A program made the translations under genes and the position numbers. Under the pieces are notes generated by a model. It was not told the DNA's origin. It ran no database searches and was given only the letters and a program-made list of their open reading frames with translations. Below, piece by piece: positions 62,410-64,000 of a DNA stretch of 64,000 bases. The stretch covers positions 372,001-436,000 of the forward strand of contig NZ_FOVM01000001.1 in NCBI RefSeq assembly GCF_900115155.1. Reading direction: 5' to 3'. Origin of the DNA: Mycetocola miduiensis. Lineage in GTDB: Bacteria; Actinomycetota; Actinomycetes; Actinomycetales; Microbacteriaceae. Numbering within the stretch: position 1 is the stretch's first letter; each line of letters begins with the position of its first letter.

Positions 62410-63360
62410 TCAGGCCTCGGGTTCGCCGGTGATCAGCCCACGCAGCCAGTCGCGCGCTTCGACGAACACGTCGTCGGAGTACTTCGGGTCGAAGGTGATC
62501 GACGCCTTGTCCGCCCGGGGGTAGGACCCGAGGAACATCACTCCTGGACTGAACCGGCGCACACCGAGCAGCGCATCGGCGACCCGTTCGTCGCGGATGT
62601 GGCCGTCAGCGTCGATGATGAAGCGATACCGGCCGAGCTCGTCACCGATCGGACGCGACTCGATGAGGCTCATGTTCACGCCGCGGGTCGAGAACTGTTC
62701 GAGCAACTCGAGCAGGGCGCCGGCACGGTCGACCGGGAGTTCGGCGATCAGGCTGGTCTTGTCCGCACCCGTCGGCTCCGGCAGAGCCGTCGTCTTGCTG
62801 ACCAGGAGGAACCGCGTGACGGCATTGGGATTGTCACCGATGTTTTCCGCTAGGACGTCGACGTCGTAGTGGGCGACGATCCCGGGCGGTGCGATCGCGG
62901 CATCCGCGAGGTTATTCTCGAAAAGAGCGGATGCTGCGGCCACGTTGCTCGTCGCTGGGATGTGCCCGTGCTCCGGCAGTGTGGCGTCCATCCAGTTGTG
63001 GCACTGCGCATACGCGACCGGGTGTGCGTTGACGACCTTGACATCGGCGAGGGTGGTCCCGCGGCGCGCGACGAGGACGAAGTTCACCGGCACGAGGTAT
63101 TCGCCGACGATCCGGAGGCCCGGCATGGTGGCGAGGGCGTCCTGGGCGACTGAGACTCCGCCCTCGATCGAGTTCTCAATTGCGATAACCGCGGCGTCGC
63201 TGCGACCCTCGATCACATCGTCGAGGGCTTCACCCACGTTGTTCACCGACCGCCAGTTCTGACCGACCGCCTCAGGAACCTGGGCGAGTGCCGCCTCGGT
63301 GAAGGTGCCGCGAGGCCCCAGGTAACTGTAGGTACGGAGCGAGGGGCGGGAGTCGGCCAT
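62410..63360 (-). CDS. pheA: Prephenate dehydratase
   Basis: A 316-residue enzyme of phenylalanine synthesis, converting prephenate to phenylpyruvate. The catalytic domain has YSYLGPRGTFTEAAL, AVIAIENSIEGGVSVAQDAL and TRFLLVSK with the catalytic Thr of the T-R-F motif; an ACT domain near residues 205-285 (LIAELPVDRAGALLELLEQF; RGVNMSLIESRPIG) is for feedback by phenylalanine. No chorismate mutase domain is present. The ATG at 63360 is the better start; an upstream GTG/ATG would add seven residues. Confidence 0.95.
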   Translation of the reverse strand: MADSRPSLRTYSYLGPRGTFTEAALAQVPEAVGQNWRSVNNVGEALDDVIEGRSDAAVIAIENSIEGGVSVAQDALATMPGLRIVGEYLVPVNFVLVARRGTTLADVKVVNAHPVAYAQCHNWMDATLPEHGHIPATSNVAAASALFENNLADAAIAPPGIVAHYDVDVLAENIGDNPNAVTRFLLVSKTTALPEPTGADKTSLIAELPVDRAGALLELLEQFSTRGVNMSLIESRPIGDELGRYRFIIDADGHIRDERVADALLGVRRFSPGVMFLGSYPRADKASITFDPKYSDDVFVEARDWLRGLITGEPEA

Positions 63361-63499
63361 GGGATTGAGCCTAGTCGTCACGCCCGAAAGGGGAGTGTAG
63401 TCGCGGCCTCGCTGCCGATAGAGTTAGCGGAGTGTACCCGCCAAAAGGCTTAATGGTGGGAGCGACATTCGGGCGTCGTTGGACTGAGGGTGGAACTCG

Positions 63500-64000
63500 G
63501 TGGGTTTGTGGGGGCTAACGAGGGGAACGGTTTCGCACCGTATCGCCCCGGTTCTGCATGCCTTCGGGGGCGCGGCCACTGTGCTCGCTGTCGGGGTTGC
63601 CCTCCTCGGGGCGCTGCCTGAACTTCAGATTTCCGACGACACGCCGTCGCTCATTGTCGCCACAGAAGACGTGCCGTCGACCGGCACGGAGTTCGCTGTG
63701 CAATTCGCCGGTCGCGTGTCTGCCGCTGCAGAGACCCTTGCCACCCTCCCGGCAGCCCAGGTTGCCGCACTATGGAGGGAGCTTCCCCTGAGTTTCGTGA
63801 GCGATCTGATCAAGCAACGACCGGATGTCGTCGGCAACCTCGAAGGGGCACGGTACGCCGACCGCGACCGCGCCAACATCAGCCAGCTGGCCACGGCGCG
63901 GCAGAACGCTCTCTCCGCCGAGCAACTGGCACTCTCCCAGCTTCGCTCAGCAGCCTCGCCGGAGTCGTCCGCGCTGACAGTGGCCGAGGCATCCGCTCGG
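63500..64000 (+). CDS. Alpha/beta-hydrolase-like (DUF1023-type) protein, N-terminal part
   Basis: The frame runs from GTG 63500 to the end of the window (167 codons, no stop). A membrane segment lies at residues 15-40 (APVLHAFGGAATVLAVGVALLGAL). The later stretch ALWRELPLSFVSDLIKQRPDVVGNLEGARYADRDRANI is the conserved entry of DUF1023 alpha/beta hydrolases, which carry GNLDG and DRDxAN. The catalytic serine part would lie beyond 64000. It is divergent from pheA. Confidence 0.6.
   Translation, partial: MGLWGLTRGTVSHRIAPVLHAFGGAATVLAVGVALLGALPELQISDDTPSLIVATEDVPSTGTEFAVQFAGRVSAAAETLATLPAAQVAALWRELPLSFVSDLIKQRPDVVGNLEGARYADRDRANISQLATARQNALSAEQLALSQLRSAASPESSALTVAEASAR

Overview
The window is GC-rich chromosomal DNA of an actinomycete. 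The strong preference for GATGCC/GGCATC runs, the small conserved families (DUF1206, DUF6504-like, DUF5997-like, DUF3618-like), paired LytR-CpsA-Psr enzymes, ABC sugar importers without their own ATPase and many GTG starts all fit Microbacteriaceae (order Micrococcales); the genus cannot be fixed by reading alone. No prophage, insertion sequence, CRISPR array or rRNA was seen.

Layout. 0-5 kb: housekeeping and stress genes (sugar kinase-like ATPase, cation efflux, HhH glycosylase, universal stress protein, tadA, upp). 5-6.5 kb: an orphan winged-helix regulator behind a leaderless cysteine-rich upstream ORF. 6.5-14 kb: a UvrA-like ATPase, a 1.4k-residue surface protein with twelve FN3 domains and an LASTG sorting signal, and a monooxygenase-like protein. 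14-29 kb: MarR regulators, an Ada/AlkA fusion with Ogt, a YihY-type membrane protein, a glycosyltransferase, CsbD, DUF1206, phosphatase, epimerase, MBL hydrolase, flavodoxins and an aldo/keto reductase. 29.9-32.2 kb: a persulfide-handling operon (Cys-rich 54-residue protein, CoA-disulfide reductase/rhodanese fusion, CstR-like repressor) with two palindromic operators. 32.9-34.5 kb: a tandem pair of unknown membrane proteins, one frameshifted. 34.6-42 kb: tRNA-Arg, an MFS exporter with its MarR repressor, OhrR, a manganese (yybP-ykoY) riboswitch before a ferritin-like/VIT1 transporter, a LysR-effector protein without DNA-binding domain, and a DedA protein.

42.1-51.8 kb is the most unusual part: a lower-GC carbohydrate locus with a ROK regulator, a CUT1 ABC importer (binding protein and two permeases) and five Gfo/Idh/MocA oxidoreductases. 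Two of these form a pair of overlapping genes (type B then type A) that is present twice, once on each divergent arm. There is no hydrolase, kinase, aldolase or isomerase in the locus. It abuts the 3' remnant of a metzincin protease and then tRNA-Ser, which suggests an acquired segment.

52.3-64 kb: a same-strand serine-tRNA neighbourhood (serS, HAD phosphatase, tRNA-Ser(UGA), two LCP cell-wall ligases, tRNA-Ser(GCU)), a diacylglycerol kinase-like protein, a DUF559-type nuclease gene sandwiched between clusters of a palindromic repeat that also occurs near 5.2 kb, gdhA, two unknown membrane proteins, pheA, and the start of an alpha/beta-hydrolase-like gene running off the window.
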